Shown piece by piece: positions 41,669 through 51,768 of a DNA stretch of 64,000 nucleotides. Under the pieces are notes generated by a model. It was not told the origin of the DNA. It was given only the letters and a program-made list of their open reading frames with translations, and did not search any database. Origin of the DNA: JBARDN01 sp963755705 (GTDB lineage: Bacteria; Desulfobacterota; Binatia; Binatales; Binataceae); NCBI GenBank assembly GCA_963755705.1, contig CAVWKW010000002.1, positions 434,001 through 498,000 of the forward strand, read 5' to 3'. The position numbers and the translations under genes are program-made. Each line of letters starts with the position of its first letter. Position 1 is the first letter of the stretch.

Positions 41669-43000
41669 TTATATCGCTTCGCTGACCGCGTCCTCTCGCA
41701 TAGTCGGTTTAGGCCTGCCGTCAATTTCGCTGTAATGCCTCGTCTGCTCGCCAATATAAACCTGTCGCGGGCGGGCGATGGCCTGTTCAGGGTCCCGAAC
41801 CATCTCAGCCCACTGCGCCATCCATCCCGAGGTGCGCGGAATCGCGAACAACACCGGAAACATCTCCATCTGAAAGCCCATCGCCTGATAGATGATACCG
41901 GAATAGAAATCGACGTTGGGGTAGAGCTTGTGCTCGACGAAGTAGTCGTCCTGCAGTGCAATACGTTCAAGCTCGACCGCGATATCGATGAGCGGATTGC
42001 GCCCGGTAACCTCGAATACCTGCTCGGCCATCGCTTTGAGGATCTTCGCGCGTGGGTCATAGTTCTTGTACACGCGATGCCCAAAGCCCATCAGGCGGCG
42101 TTCCTTGTTTTTTACCGCCTTGATGAATGTCGGAATATTCTTGACCGAACCGATCTCCATCAACCCGCGAATCGCGGCTTCGTTCGCGCCACCGTGCAAG
42201 GGGCCGTAGAGTGCGGCAACCGCCGCGGCTGCTGCCGCATAAGGATCGGGCTGCGAGCTGCCGACCGCGCGCATCGCATTGGCAGAGCAATTCTGTTCGT
42301 GGTCAGCGTGCAGGATGAACAGCACATCCAGCGCGCGCTCGAGCACCGGATTGGGTTTGTATTTGAGCTCGGTCATCTTGAAGAGCATCGAAAGAAAATT
42401 TCCGGTGTAGCTCAAATCGTTGTCGGGATAGACATAGGGCAGTCCGCGCGTGTGGCGATAGGCGAACGCCGCCAGCGTGGGAATCTTGCCGATCAATCTG
42501 CGAGTCTGCAGCCGGCGCGACTCCAGGTCATGGATATTTTTCGCGTCAGGATAAAACGTCAACAGCGCGCCAACTGTGCCTACCAGCATGCCCATCGGAT
42601 GCGCGTCGTAGCGGTAGCCCTCCATGAAGGTCTTGATGCTCTCATGGACCATCGTGTGGATCTTGATGTTGTGTTCCCAGCGCAGATAATGCTCGCGGTC
42701 GGGCAGCTCGCCCTTGACGATCAAATACGCGGTCTCAAGGTAATTGCTTTTTTCCGCCAGCTCTTCGATCGGATAACCGCGATAGCGCAAGATTCCCTTG
42801 TCGCCGTCGATATAAGTGATCCGGCTGCGGCATGATGCCGTATTCATGAACGCCGGGTCATAGGACATCAGGCCGAAATCGTCGGCCGAGGTTTTGATTT
42901 GCCGCAGCGCCGCGGCACGGATGACGCCGCCTTCTTCGACCGGGATGTCGTAACTCTTGCCGGTGCGATTGTCGGTGATACTTAGGGTTTGTTTGGCCAT
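41669..43000 (-). CDS. gltA: Citrate synthase
   Basis: A 443-residue type I-like citrate synthase, first step of the TCA cycle. The family residues are in LHADHEQNCSANAMRAVGSSQ, YGPLHGGANEAAIRGL, GFGHRVYKNYDPRA and the catalytic aspartate in NVDFYSGIIYQAMG, so the enzyme looks complete. It starts with an ATG preceded by GAGGA and lies divergent from the dedA-type gene. It is a single-gene unit by spacing. Confidence 0.96.
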   Translation of the reverse strand: MAKQTLSITDNRTGKSYDIPVEEGGVIRAAALRQIKTSADDFGLMSYDPAFMNTASCRSRITYIDGDKGILRYRGYPIEELAEKSNYLETAYLIVKGELPDREHYLRWEHNIKIHTMVHESIKTFMEGYRYDAHPMGMLVGTVGALLTFYPDAKNIHDLESRRLQTRRLIGKIPTLAAFAYRHTRGLPYVYPDNDLSYTGNFLSMLFKMTELKYKPNPVLERALDVLFILHADHEQNCSANAMRAVGSSQPDPYAAAAAAVAALYGPLHGGANEAAIRGLMEIGSVKNIPTFIKAVKNKERRLMGFGHRVYKNYDPRAKILKAMAEQVFEVTGRNPLIDIAVELERIALQDDYFVEHKLYPNVDFYSGIIYQAMGFQMEMFPVLFAIPRTSGWMAQWAEMVRDPEQAIARPRQVYIGEQTRHYSEIDGRPKPTMREDAVSEAI

Positions 43001-43220
43001 TGCGTCATCCTCTTCGGGTTATGGAAATCACTGTGCGACGTTTCTCGTTCAACATATATGCAGTGGTCGATATCGGGAGTTTACGACAAACTTGCGCCGC
43101 CGGGCAACCACTCGGTACTCGCTTTGGCGCAATCGAAATGGCACCCTCGAACGCGGGCCCAATCCGGACTAAGGCGCCCGATCAAATGGAACCGAAACGC
43201 GCCACAGGGGACCTCACCAG

Positions 43221-43865
43221 ATGATTGAGAAGCTGCTCGCCGGCGTTTCGGCGTTTATTATCACTGCGATTTCGACGCTCGGATACGGCGGCGTGGTGCT
43301 GATGATGGCGATCGAGAGCGCGTGCATCCCGTTCCCGTCGGAAGTGATCATGCCGTTTTCCGGGTACCTGGTGCATACCGGACGCTTCAGCCTGCAGCCG
43401 GTCGCGATCGCGGGCGCGTTGGGGTGTCTCTTGGGTTCGTATGTTGCTTACTACATCGGCGCGAGCGGCGGGCGATGGTTTCTGCTCAAGTACGGACGCT
43501 TCGTGCTGATCGCGCCGCACGAAATCGAAATGGCCGACCGCTTCTTCGCGCGCTGGGGATCGCCCGCCGTGTTTATCAGCCGGCTCTTGCCAGTAGTCCG
43601 CACTTTTATTGCATTCCCGGCCGGGGTCGCGCGGATGCGCCTGTTGCCGTTTACGATCTACACGCTGGCCGGTTCGTATCTGTGGTGCCTCGTCCTGGCG
43701 TACGCGGGGATGAAGCTTGGGCAGCATTGGGAGAATCTCGCGCCGTGGTTTCATCGCTTCGATGGGGTGATTGCGCTTTTAATCGTCGCGGGCGCCGCCG
43801 CTATCGTCTACAATCGAGTCAGAGGCATCATGGCCGCGCCGCAAAGCGACGCCGCCAGCGACTGA
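43221..43865 (+). CDS. DedA family membrane protein
   Basis: A 214-residue DedA/SNARE-associated (VTT domain) protein. Conserved elements are AIESACIPFPSEVIMPFSGYLV near 29-50 with the acidic residues of the first re-entrant region, and FISRLLPVVRTFIAFPAGVARM near 119-140 with the essential arginines. Members flip phospholipids such as phosphatidylethanolamine or undecaprenyl phosphate. Four or five helices are visible. The DUF2007 gene follows after 36 bases. Confidence 0.92.
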   Translation: MIEKLLAGVSAFIITAISTLGYGGVVLMMAIESACIPFPSEVIMPFSGYLVHTGRFSLQPVAIAGALGCLLGSYVAYYIGASGGRWFLLKYGRFVLIAPHEIEMADRFFARWGSPAVFISRLLPVVRTFIAFPAGVARMRLLPFTIYTLAGSYLWCLVLAYAGMKLGQHWENLAPWFHRFDGVIALLIVAGAAAIVYNRVRGIMAAPQSDAASD

Positions 43866-43901
43866 CCCGAGCTTCACGAACCGAAACGAGGAAAGCCCGC
43901 G

Positions 43902-44144
43902 ATGGCCGAACAGCAGCAATTTGCGCCTGACGAACTCGAGGAAGTTTTCACGGCCGTCGATTCTACGCAGGTGCAAATGGCGTACGATCTGCTCACCGAG
44001 GCTGGGTTCGAATGCTGGGTCTTTGACGGCGATGGCTCGCGGATGCTCGGTTCGACCATCGCGATCCTCGCGCGCCTGATGGTGCATCGCGACCGCGCGG
44101 AAGATGCGCGCAAAGCCCTTAAGGATTTGGGCTTCGGCAACTAG
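43902..44144 (+). CDS. DUF2007 domain protein
   Basis: An 80-residue protein of the DUF2007 (putative signal-transducing) family, with the ferredoxin-like pattern EVFTAVDSTQVQMAYDLLTEAGFECWVFDGDG and the end LMVHRDRAEDARKALKDLGF. Members are small, ACT-like in fold and without proven function. GAGGA precedes the ATG. Its last 26 bases overlap the convergent MFS gene. Confidence 0.85.
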   Translation: MAEQQQFAPDELEEVFTAVDSTQVQMAYDLLTEAGFECWVFDGDGSRMLGSTIAILARLMVHRDRAEDARKALKDLGFGN

Positions 44145-45408
44145 CCGGCCTCCCAGCCCCCCTAGTCTCGGGCATCGCGAGCGCCAGCACTGCAAACGCT
44201 GCAAGCGCGATTGCTCCCAGCACCAGGAAGCCGGTGTTGAAGCCCGCGTGCTGGACCACAAAACCCGTCATCACATTGCTTAGCGAGGCGCCAATCGCGA
44301 CGCCGGTCGAGATCGCGCCCGCGATCAGGTTGAAGCGCCCGGTGCCCTCCGCCAAGTCGGCGACCACGATAATCCATGCGACGCCGAAGATGCCCGCGCC
44401 GACGCCGTCGAGCGCCTGAATCGCCACCAGCAGGTACGAATCGCGCGTGAGCGTGTACAGCACGGCGCGCAGCGGCAGCACCGCGAAGGCGATCAGCAGA
44501 ACCGGCTTGCGTCCCCAAACCGAGCAATAACGTCCAGCGAACGCCGCCATCGGGATCATCACGATCTGGGCGGTAACGATAAAGGCCGACATGTCAAGCG
44601 CGGGGCTCGCGTGCCGCGCCGAGGAAAGCAGTTCGCCGACCAGCGGAAGCATCGCGGCGTTGGCGAAATGAAACAGGATCACCGCGATCGCGAAGATCGC
44701 AAGGCTACGGTTCTCCAGCAATTCGCGCCATCCGGAAAGACGCGCGTGGCCGCCGTTGTCGGGCAACGCGGCGCGGGCGGCGCGATGATCGATCTCACGC
44801 TCGCGAATTGAGAGCACGGACGCTGCCGTCGCGATGCTCATCGCGGCCGAAGTGGAGAAGATCGCGGAGTAAGAAATGAACCGACCCATGATTCCCGCGA
44901 CCACCGCTCCGAATACGTTGCCGGCGTGATTGCTCGATTCGTTGCGTCCCATCCGCGCGGGGAATCGGTCGTGTCCCACCAGACCCAGACTGACCGCGGC
45001 AAGCGCGGGCGCGAACGCCACGGCGGCAATGCCGATCCAGACCTGGGCCGCAATCACCACGGCGAATGACGGATGTACCGCGAACGCGATGCATCCGAGC
45101 GCGACCGCGGCTGAGGCCGCGACCATCAGCGCGCGCTTGTGCCGGGTCGCATCGACGATCGCGCCCATTGGAGTCTGCGCAAGGACGGTCGCAATGCCCT
45201 GCGCGCCCATCGCGATTCCGATTCTTCCAAGCGGCCAACGCTGGCTCGCCATCAGATAGATTGCGAGGTACGGACCGATGCCGGTGGAAACGTCGGCCTG
45301 GAAGAAATTTGCGAGGTCGAGCCCATGCAGGCTGCGCGTTGACGGCGCCGGCGCTTGCTGGTCTGGCCACGACTCAGAGGGTTGCGGCGGTCTCTCGTGG
45401 TCGTGCAT
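44119..45408 (-). CDS. MFS transporter
   Basis: A 429-residue major facilitator with 12 predicted helices. The cytoplasmic loop 2-3 motif appears as GAIVDATRHKRALM near 78-91, and GRKPVLL starts the second half. No substrate signature. Start chosen at MHDHERPP; the frame extends 38 codons upstream without homology. It converges on the DUF2007 gene and is divergent from the transglutaminase-like gene. Confidence 0.82.
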   Translation of the reverse strand: MHDHERPPQPSESWPDQQAPAPSTRSLHGLDLANFFQADVSTGIGPYLAIYLMASQRWPLGRIGIAMGAQGIATVLAQTPMGAIVDATRHKRALMVAASAAVALGCIAFAVHPSFAVVIAAQVWIGIAAVAFAPALAAVSLGLVGHDRFPARMGRNESSNHAGNVFGAVVAGIMGRFISYSAIFSTSAAMSIATAASVLSIREREIDHRAARAALPDNGGHARLSGWRELLENRSLAIFAIAVILFHFANAAMLPLVGELLSSARHASPALDMSAFIVTAQIVMIPMAAFAGRYCSVWGRKPVLLIAFAVLPLRAVLYTLTRDSYLLVAIQALDGVGAGIFGVAWIIVVADLAEGTGRFNLIAGAISTGVAIGASLSNVMTGFVVQHAGFNTGFLVLGAIALAAFAVLALAMPETRGAGRPASCRSPNP

Positions 45409-45589
45409 CGTAAAAGCGGCGGTACCGATGAAATATGCTATCCGCGGCCGGAGAGATGGTCCATGACCTATGTTCGACGCGACAATGCGGCGATAGAGCT
45501 GCGCGGCGCGCTCGCGCGGCACCGGGCGATAGATTACGCTGCCGATCTCGCATCTGATTCTTTGGCTTTTTGGGGGCGGTGAATTTAAC

Positions 45590-47497
45590 GTGAAGCAACC
45601 TCCTGACTATCGGCTCCGCCTCGCACGGCTGTTGGCCTTCTGCCTGCTGTTCCTTACCTCGCCGGCGGCACATACCCAGACGTCAATGACCGGCGTCAAG
45701 GCGGAGCCTTTTCAAGGTTTTACGAAGTATGAATGGTACCGCGCGCACTACGACGTAAATCCCGACGGCACTCATGTCGAAGAACAAAGCTGGGCGATGA
45801 AGGTACTGACCGAACAAGGCATCTCTGAAGCGAATCAGGTTGCGGTGACCTTCAGCGATCGGCTGGAAAAGGTTGATTTCCTCTCCGCCTACACACTCAA
45901 GAAGGACGGGCAACGGATCAATGTCCCGGCTTCAAACTTTCAGGATCAAACCAACACTGGCCGGGGCGCGGCCGCGCCGATGTTCTCGGACTTGCGGACC
46001 AAGACCGTCGCGTTTCCGGATGTCGCAGTAGGCGACTCAGTCGTTGTTTCTTACAAATTAACTCAAAAGGAAGCGACTTACCCCGGCAACTTCTCCTTGC
46101 TCCAGTCATTCTCCAAATTCGACGTGTATGACAAAGTTGAAATCAGTCTGAGCGCGCCGCGCTCACTGCCACTCCAAATATACACTCGTGGCGTAAATGG
46201 CGGCGAGGTGACGGAGAAGGATGGACGGCGGAACTGGCTATGGACATATCATAACGAGCAGATCGCGAAGTCCGAGCCCGCTTCGGTTTCAGCCTACGAC
46301 TATGGACCGCTGATTGCCGCAACCACTTTCAAAGACTACGGAGCAATCGCCGCCGCATACAACGCCCGAGCCGCATCGAAGTCCAAGGTTACTGAGCAGA
46401 TCCGAAAACTGGCCGACGAACTGACCAAAGGACTGAGTACTCAGCGCGAGCAGGCAAAGGCTCTCTACGAATGGGTATCCGCGAACGTCAACTATGCGGG
46501 AAACAATGTAGGAGTGGGTGCCGTGGTGCCGCACGAAGCCGACCTGATCATGACCAACCGGATGGGGGATTGTAAGGACCATGTGACCCTTCTGCAATCA
46601 CTCCTCGCGGCGAAGGGAATCGCCAGCACTCCCGCCCTGATCAACGCGCGATCGGCATATACCCTCCCCAAAGCGCCCTGCCCCGAATTGTTCAATCACG
46701 TTATTACATATATACCGAGTCTCAATCTGTACGCGGATTCGACCGCAAAATATACTCCGTTCGGGATGCTGCCGCCGGAAGAGGCTGGGAAACCTGTTAT
46801 CCGTACTGCCGCTTATGATGGTATTCAGCACACTCCTCTGTTCGACTACCGGCGCGAAGGAAACGACTTTAACACGGTGCTGACCATTCATGCCGATGGC
46901 TCGGCTTCTGGAGTGACCAATATTCAGGCGCAAGGCTATAATGCAGTAATAGCCAGGTTCGCGATAAGTTATTTACAGCCCAATACAGAGGAAGACCTGA
47001 TTCAGCGCGCGCTCGCACGCAGCGGCTATACCGGCTCGGGAACCTTCGTGAGAGGCAAAAATCCGGATTTTGCAGATACTTATAGTTATAGCATCCGCTA
47101 CCAATTCAACGATGCTATGAATCTGCCGGGCCCCGGCGCAATACCCGTCCGAATACCTTTCCCGGAATGGGGCAGCGTCGCCACCGCCTTGCAAGGGTTT
47201 GCCGACGCGGACCGAACGGTGGACTTCGCTTGCAGCGGCCAGACCTCGAAAGAGGAATTCACAATCCACTTTCCGTCCGGAGTGAAAATCATGGCAATGC
47301 CCAGGGATGTTCACGTAAGCGGAGCCGATTCGACCTATACCGCCGCTTACAAGCGGGACGGAACGGCCATAACAGTAGCGCGCGAGCTCGCGGATCACAC
47401 GCCGGGACCAGTGTGCACACCCAAGGACGCAACCCGGTTTAAACCGTTCGCGGATGCGGTCCGCCGGGATCTGCGTGCCCAGATTCTCTACGAATAG
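45590..47497 (+). CDS. Secreted DUF3857/transglutaminase-like protein
   Basis: A 635-residue exported protein. After the signal peptide (LARLLAFCLLFLTSPAAHT) comes a DUF3857 beta domain (about 45-240), then a transglutaminase-like cysteine-protease fold with C in MGDCKDHVTLLQSLL near 326, H in LFNHVITYIP and D in LYADST, and a C-terminal beta-rich DUF3858-like region. Function of such proteins is unknown; protein crosslinking or peptide cleavage at the cell surface is inferred from the fold. It starts with a GTG. The GH13 gene follows 18 bases after the stop. Confidence 0.85.
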   Translation: MKQPPDYRLRLARLLAFCLLFLTSPAAHTQTSMTGVKAEPFQGFTKYEWYRAHYDVNPDGTHVEEQSWAMKVLTEQGISEANQVAVTFSDRLEKVDFLSAYTLKKDGQRINVPASNFQDQTNTGRGAAAPMFSDLRTKTVAFPDVAVGDSVVVSYKLTQKEATYPGNFSLLQSFSKFDVYDKVEISLSAPRSLPLQIYTRGVNGGEVTEKDGRRNWLWTYHNEQIAKSEPASVSAYDYGPLIAATTFKDYGAIAAAYNARAASKSKVTEQIRKLADELTKGLSTQREQAKALYEWVSANVNYAGNNVGVGAVVPHEADLIMTNRMGDCKDHVTLLQSLLAAKGIASTPALINARSAYTLPKAPCPELFNHVITYIPSLNLYADSTAKYTPFGMLPPEEAGKPVIRTAAYDGIQHTPLFDYRREGNDFNTVLTIHADGSASGVTNIQAQGYNAVIARFAISYLQPNTEEDLIQRALARSGYTGSGTFVRGKNPDFADTYSYSIRYQFNDAMNLPGPGAIPVRIPFPEWGSVATALQGFADADRTVDFACSGQTSKEEFTIHFPSGVKIMAMPRDVHVSGADSTYTAAYKRDGTAITVARELADHTPGPVCTPKDATRFKPFADAVRRDLRAQILYE

Positions 47498-47515
47498 CTA
47501 CGGAAGGTTGAGAAG

Positions 47516-49096
47516 ATGGCATCGGATTGGTGGCGCAGCGCGGTTTTCTACCAGATCTATCCGCGCAGCTTCGCCGATTCGAACGGCGACGGTATCGGCG
47601 ATCTGGATGGAATTACCGCGCATCTTGATTATCTGAACGACGGCACCCCGGACTCGTTGGGAATCGATGCACTATGGCTTAGCCCGATCAATCCGTCGCC
47701 GCTGCATGACTGGGGTTATGATGTAAGTGACTATTGCGGCGTGCATCCGGAGCTCGGCGATCTTGCGGCGTTCGATCGGCTCGTCGCCGCGGCGCATCGG
47801 CGCGGGATTCGCCTCATCCTGGACCTGGTACCGAATCATACCTCGGACCAGCACGAATGGTTTCGCGAGGCGCGTTCGTCGCGAACAAATCCCAAACGCG
47901 ATTGGTACATCTGGAGGCCGGGCGCGCCGGACCGCCCGCCCAACAACTGGGTCAGCATATTCGGCGGCCCTGCGTGGAAGTACGATGACGCGACCGGCCA
48001 GTGGTACCTGCATTTGTTCCTCGAGTCGCAGCCCGACTTGAATTACCGCAATCCCGAGGTCGTCGCCGCGATGCAAAATGTGATGCGGTTCTGGCTTGAC
48101 CGCGGCGCCGACGGATTTCGCGTCGATGTTATCCATGGGATGATCAAGGACGCGCAGTTCCGCGATAATCCAGCGCTGGTCGCCGCGGAACCGGGCACGC
48201 AGACCGACGTCGCACTCAAGCAGCAGCATCTGTACGACGTCGATCAGCCCGAGGTGCACGAGATCGTGCGCGGGTTTCGCCGCGTGCTCGAGGAATACGG
48301 TGGCGACCGAGTTCTGGTCGGCGAAGTCTGGCCGCGCGACAATCGCTCGCTGGCGGACTATCTGCGTCCCGACGAATTGCAGCAGGCGTTCAACTTCCGC
48401 TTCCTGTTCTGTCCGTGGAGCGCGGCGAGCTTTCGCGCGCAGGTCGCGCAAGTCGAGGAATTGTTTCCGCGCGGCTCGTGGCCGACCTACACGCTCTCGA
48501 ATCACGATTTTCCGCGCCACATTACGCGCTACGCCGACAGCACTTTCAGCGCGGCCCGCGCGAGACTCGCGGCGGTGATGATCCTCGCGCTGCGCGGCAC
48601 GCCGTTCCTCTACTATGGCGAAGAGCTCGGGATGCCGAACCTGGAGATTGCGAAATCCGAGTGGCGCGACCCGGTTGGGCGCGACGGATGCCGTACGCCG
48701 ATGCAGTGGTCCGACGAGAACAACGGCGGATTTACTATTGGCAGGCCGTGGCTCCGATGCGGCGACTACGCGGCGGTCAATGCCGCGCGCCAGATGGACG
48801 ATCCGGCATCGATGCTCTCGTTCTATCGGCGGATGATCCGGGTGCGGCGCGAGTCGCCCGCGCTCGGAACCGGCGACTTGAAGATTGTGGATTCGCCCGA
48901 TGGCTCTTTTATCTTCACGCGCACGACCAGCGCGAGCCGCGCGATGGTCGCGCTGAACTTCTCGAACGCGCCGATCGAGATCGACGTTCCGCGCGCGAAG
49001 ATTTTCATCAGCAGCGATCCTGCGCGGGCGTCTGGCGCGATTGCGGGTTCTGTAACGCTTGCGCCGCTCGAGGCGATCGCGCTCGCGCTCGAGTAA
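47516..49096 (+). CDS. GH13 alpha-glucosidase/oligo-1,6-glucosidase
   Basis: A 526-residue GH13 enzyme of the oligo-1,6-glucosidase type. The nucleophile is D204 in GFRVDVIHG, the acid-base E270 in VLVGEVWP, and the transition-state stabiliser D331 in LSNHDFPR. The opening WWRSAVFYQIYPRSFADSNGDGIGDLDGI and the early calcium-site residues are typical. No signal peptide, so it acts on imported oligosaccharides, trehalose or sucrose in the cytoplasm. GGAAGG precedes the ATG. Confidence 0.93.
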   Translation: MASDWWRSAVFYQIYPRSFADSNGDGIGDLDGITAHLDYLNDGTPDSLGIDALWLSPINPSPLHDWGYDVSDYCGVHPELGDLAAFDRLVAAAHRRGIRLILDLVPNHTSDQHEWFREARSSRTNPKRDWYIWRPGAPDRPPNNWVSIFGGPAWKYDDATGQWYLHLFLESQPDLNYRNPEVVAAMQNVMRFWLDRGADGFRVDVIHGMIKDAQFRDNPALVAAEPGTQTDVALKQQHLYDVDQPEVHEIVRGFRRVLEEYGGDRVLVGEVWPRDNRSLADYLRPDELQQAFNFRFLFCPWSAASFRAQVAQVEELFPRGSWPTYTLSNHDFPRHITRYADSTFSAARARLAAVMILALRGTPFLYYGEELGMPNLEIAKSEWRDPVGRDGCRTPMQWSDENNGGFTIGRPWLRCGDYAAVNAARQMDDPASMLSFYRRMIRVRRESPALGTGDLKIVDSPDGSFIFTRTTSASRAMVALNFSNAPIEIDVPRAKIFISSDPARASGAIAGSVTLAPLEAIALALE

Positions 49097-49149
49097 GGCG
49101 CAGTCCGTACGCGTTTGCGCGAGCAAGCGGCTCTGTTTAGGATTCCGCC

Positions 49150-51741
49150 ATGCACAAACCGCGTTTTCTCGATCAGATGGCCGCCGAGCTCGGCGATCGC
49201 TACGCATTCACCGGTTTCGCCCGCGGACGCCGCCCGTTCCAGCCCGCTCACGTCGAGCCGAACTGGCCGCGCGATCGCAGCGCGGAAATCCGGCATATCA
49301 AGATCGAGCTCGCGCTCGATTTCGAGCATCGCCGGATCTCCGGCACGGCCACCCATCGCATCGCCGCGATCGTCGACGGACTCCAAGCGCTCGAATTCGA
49401 TGCGACCGAGCTCGCGATCACCGCGGTACGCGCCGGCGGAGAGCCGGTCCCGTTCGAGACCGCGGACCGCAAGCTGCGAATTACGTTCGCGCGCCCTCTA
49501 ACGGCGGGCGACGAGGTTGAAGTCGCGATCGATTACTCGGCAACTCCGCGGCGCGGACTCTACTTCGTCGGTCCCGACGACGCCTATCCCGACAAGCCGG
49601 TCCAGGCATGGACTCAGGGCGAGGACGAGGATTCGCGCTACTGGTTCCCGTGCTACGACTATCCGAACAACCGCGGCACCAGCGAGGTTATCGCGACCGT
49701 GCCGGAGAAGTTCACCGCCGTCTCCAACGGTGCGTTGATCGATACCCGTCACGACCCCGCAACGCGGACCCGCACTTTTCACTATCGCCACGACGTTCCG
49801 CATTCCGCATACCTGATCACGCTCGCCGCCGCCGAGTTCGCAACGATCGAAGAGCACGCCGGCGCGACCCCCGTTTTGTACTACGTGCAGCCGGGACGCG
49901 AGGACGACGCGCGCCGCGCCTTCGGCAACACGCCCAGGATGATCGAGTTCTTCGAGCGCAAAATCGGCGTGCCGTATCCGTACGCAAAATACGCGCAGGT
50001 CGCGGTCAGCGATTTTATTTTCGGCGGGATGGAAAATACTTCGGCGACCACGCAGACCGCCGACACGATGCACGACGCGCGCGCGCATCTCGATTTCTTG
50101 AGCGACCCTCTGGTCGCGCACGAGCTGGCGCATCAATGGTGGGGCGACCTGCTCACCTGCCGCGATTGGTCGCACGCGTGGTTGAACGAGGGCTTCGCAA
50201 CCTATTTCGAGGCGATGTGGTGCGAGGAAAATCTCGGCGCCGACGAGTTCGCGTGGAACCTGCGCCAGGATCGCGGCGGCTACTTCGACGAGGACGGACA
50301 TCATTACCGCCGTCCGATCGTGTGCAACCGCTATCGCGCGCCGATCGAGTTGTTCGATCGCCACCTGTACGAAAAGGGCTCGCTTGTCCTGCACATGCTG
50401 CGGCGCGAGCTCGGCGACGCGCTGTTTTTCAAGGCGCTCAATCTCTACTGCACGCGGCATCGCGGGCAGAACGTCATCACGCAGGATTTGCAGCGCGCGT
50501 TCGACGACGCGACCGGCCGCAATCTGGATTTTTTCTTCGACCAGTGGGTTTACAAGGAAGGCCATCCCGAAATCGAAGTGACCAGCGCGTTCGACGACAA
50601 GCGCAAGCTCGCGAGTGTCACGGTCAAGCAGACGCACAAGACTTCCGAGACGATCGGACTCTTCCGCCTCTCCGCGACGATCGCGCTGATGGATGCGGAC
50701 GGCCACGAGACGCGCCATCGCGTCGAGCTCCGCGAACGCGAGCACGTGTTCTTCTTTGCGAGCGACAAGGCGCCCAAGGCGATCCGCTTCGATCCCGAAC
50801 ATGATCTGGTCAAGACGCTCAAGCACAAGCGCGGACGCGAGGCGCTCGAGCTGGAACTCGCGCGCGCTCCTGAAGCCATCGGGCGTTCCGCCGCCGCGCA
50901 CGAACTCGGAATCGAAGGCAGTCCTCAAGCGACCGCCGCGCTGCGCACCGCGTTGCTCAACGACCTGTTCTGGGGCGTGCAGGGCGGCGCCGCCGCCGCG
51001 CTGGGCGAAATCAGGACCGATGCCGCGCTCGACGCCCTGCTCGAGGGCGTCAGCCTTGCGCATCCGAAAGCGCGGCGCTCGGTGGTGCGCGCGCTCGGCG
51101 AGTTTCGCGCGAACCCGCGCGCGGCCGAAGCGCTCGCCGCGGTTTTGGAAAAAGGCGACCCGAGTTATTTCGTCGAAGCCGAAGCCGCACTCGCTCTCGG
51201 CAAGACCCGTGATCCACGTGCGTTCGCGCAGCTAGAAAAAGCGCTCGAACGTTCGTCCTATCTCGACGTGATCCGCGCGCACGCCCTGGCCGGGATGGCG
51301 GAGACGCGCGACGATCGCGCACTCGCCGTCGGACGCGACTGGTGCGCGTACGGACGTCCGCCACGCGCCCGGGTTGCAGCGGTCGGCACCCTTGCGAAAT
51401 TCGCGCGCCACAAGGAATCCGCACGCGACGAGATCATCGAGTTGCTCACGCCGCTCGCCGACGATCGCGAGTTCATGGTGCGGATGCGATTGCCCGCGGC
51501 GTTCGAGGAAATCGGCGACGCACGCGGAATCGCGCCAATGCGCCGTCTTGCGGAGCGCGACCTCGACGGCCGTATCCATCGCCGCGCGAGCGAGGCCGTC
51601 TCGATCCTGGGCGAAGGGCGCAGCCATATAGAGGAAGGCAACCGACTGCAGGAAGACATGGACAAACTGCGCGAGCAGAATAGGAAGCTGCAGGAGCGGC
51701 TCGAAAAGCTCGAGGCGGGCACACGTCCGCGCGAGAGCTGA
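49150..51741 (+). CDS. pepN: M1 family aminopeptidase with HEAT C-terminus
   Basis: An 863-residue M1 metallopeptidase. GGMENTSA at 292-299 is the exopeptidase motif; HELAHQWWGD gives zinc ligands H324 and H328 with catalytic E325, and E347 in WLNEGFATYFE is the third ligand. Residues from about 580 to 830 are HEAT-type repeats of the ERAP/C-terminal kind, followed by a short coiled coil (DKLREQNRKLQERLEKLEAG). No signal peptide is evident, so it is probably cytoplasmic peptide turnover. It follows the glucosidase by about 50 bases. Confidence 0.92.
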   Translation: MHKPRFLDQMAAELGDRYAFTGFARGRRPFQPAHVEPNWPRDRSAEIRHIKIELALDFEHRRISGTATHRIAAIVDGLQALEFDATELAITAVRAGGEPVPFETADRKLRITFARPLTAGDEVEVAIDYSATPRRGLYFVGPDDAYPDKPVQAWTQGEDEDSRYWFPCYDYPNNRGTSEVIATVPEKFTAVSNGALIDTRHDPATRTRTFHYRHDVPHSAYLITLAAAEFATIEEHAGATPVLYYVQPGREDDARRAFGNTPRMIEFFERKIGVPYPYAKYAQVAVSDFIFGGMENTSATTQTADTMHDARAHLDFLSDPLVAHELAHQWWGDLLTCRDWSHAWLNEGFATYFEAMWCEENLGADEFAWNLRQDRGGYFDEDGHHYRRPIVCNRYRAPIELFDRHLYEKGSLVLHMLRRELGDALFFKALNLYCTRHRGQNVITQDLQRAFDDATGRNLDFFFDQWVYKEGHPEIEVTSAFDDKRKLASVTVKQTHKTSETIGLFRLSATIALMDADGHETRHRVELREREHVFFFASDKAPKAIRFDPEHDLVKTLKHKRGREALELELARAPEAIGRSAAAHELGIEGSPQATAALRTALLNDLFWGVQGGAAAALGEIRTDAALDALLEGVSLAHPKARRSVVRALGEFRANPRAAEALAAVLEKGDPSYFVEAEAALALGKTRDPRAFAQLEKALERSSYLDVIRAHALAGMAETRDDRALAVGRDWCAYGRPPRARVAAVGTLAKFARHKESARDEIIELLTPLADDREFMVRMRLPAAFEEIGDARGIAPMRRLAERDLDGRIHRRASEAVSILGEGRSHIEEGNRLQEDMDKLREQNRKLQERLEKLEAGTRPRES

Positions 51742-51768
51742 GCTGCGTCGCCAGGACCGACGGCGGAG

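Noticed and set aside
47672..51063. Minus-strand frames of over 500 codons opposite the GH13 and M1 genes
   Set aside because: Both strands look open because of high GC at third positions; only the plus-strand products carry catalytic motifs.
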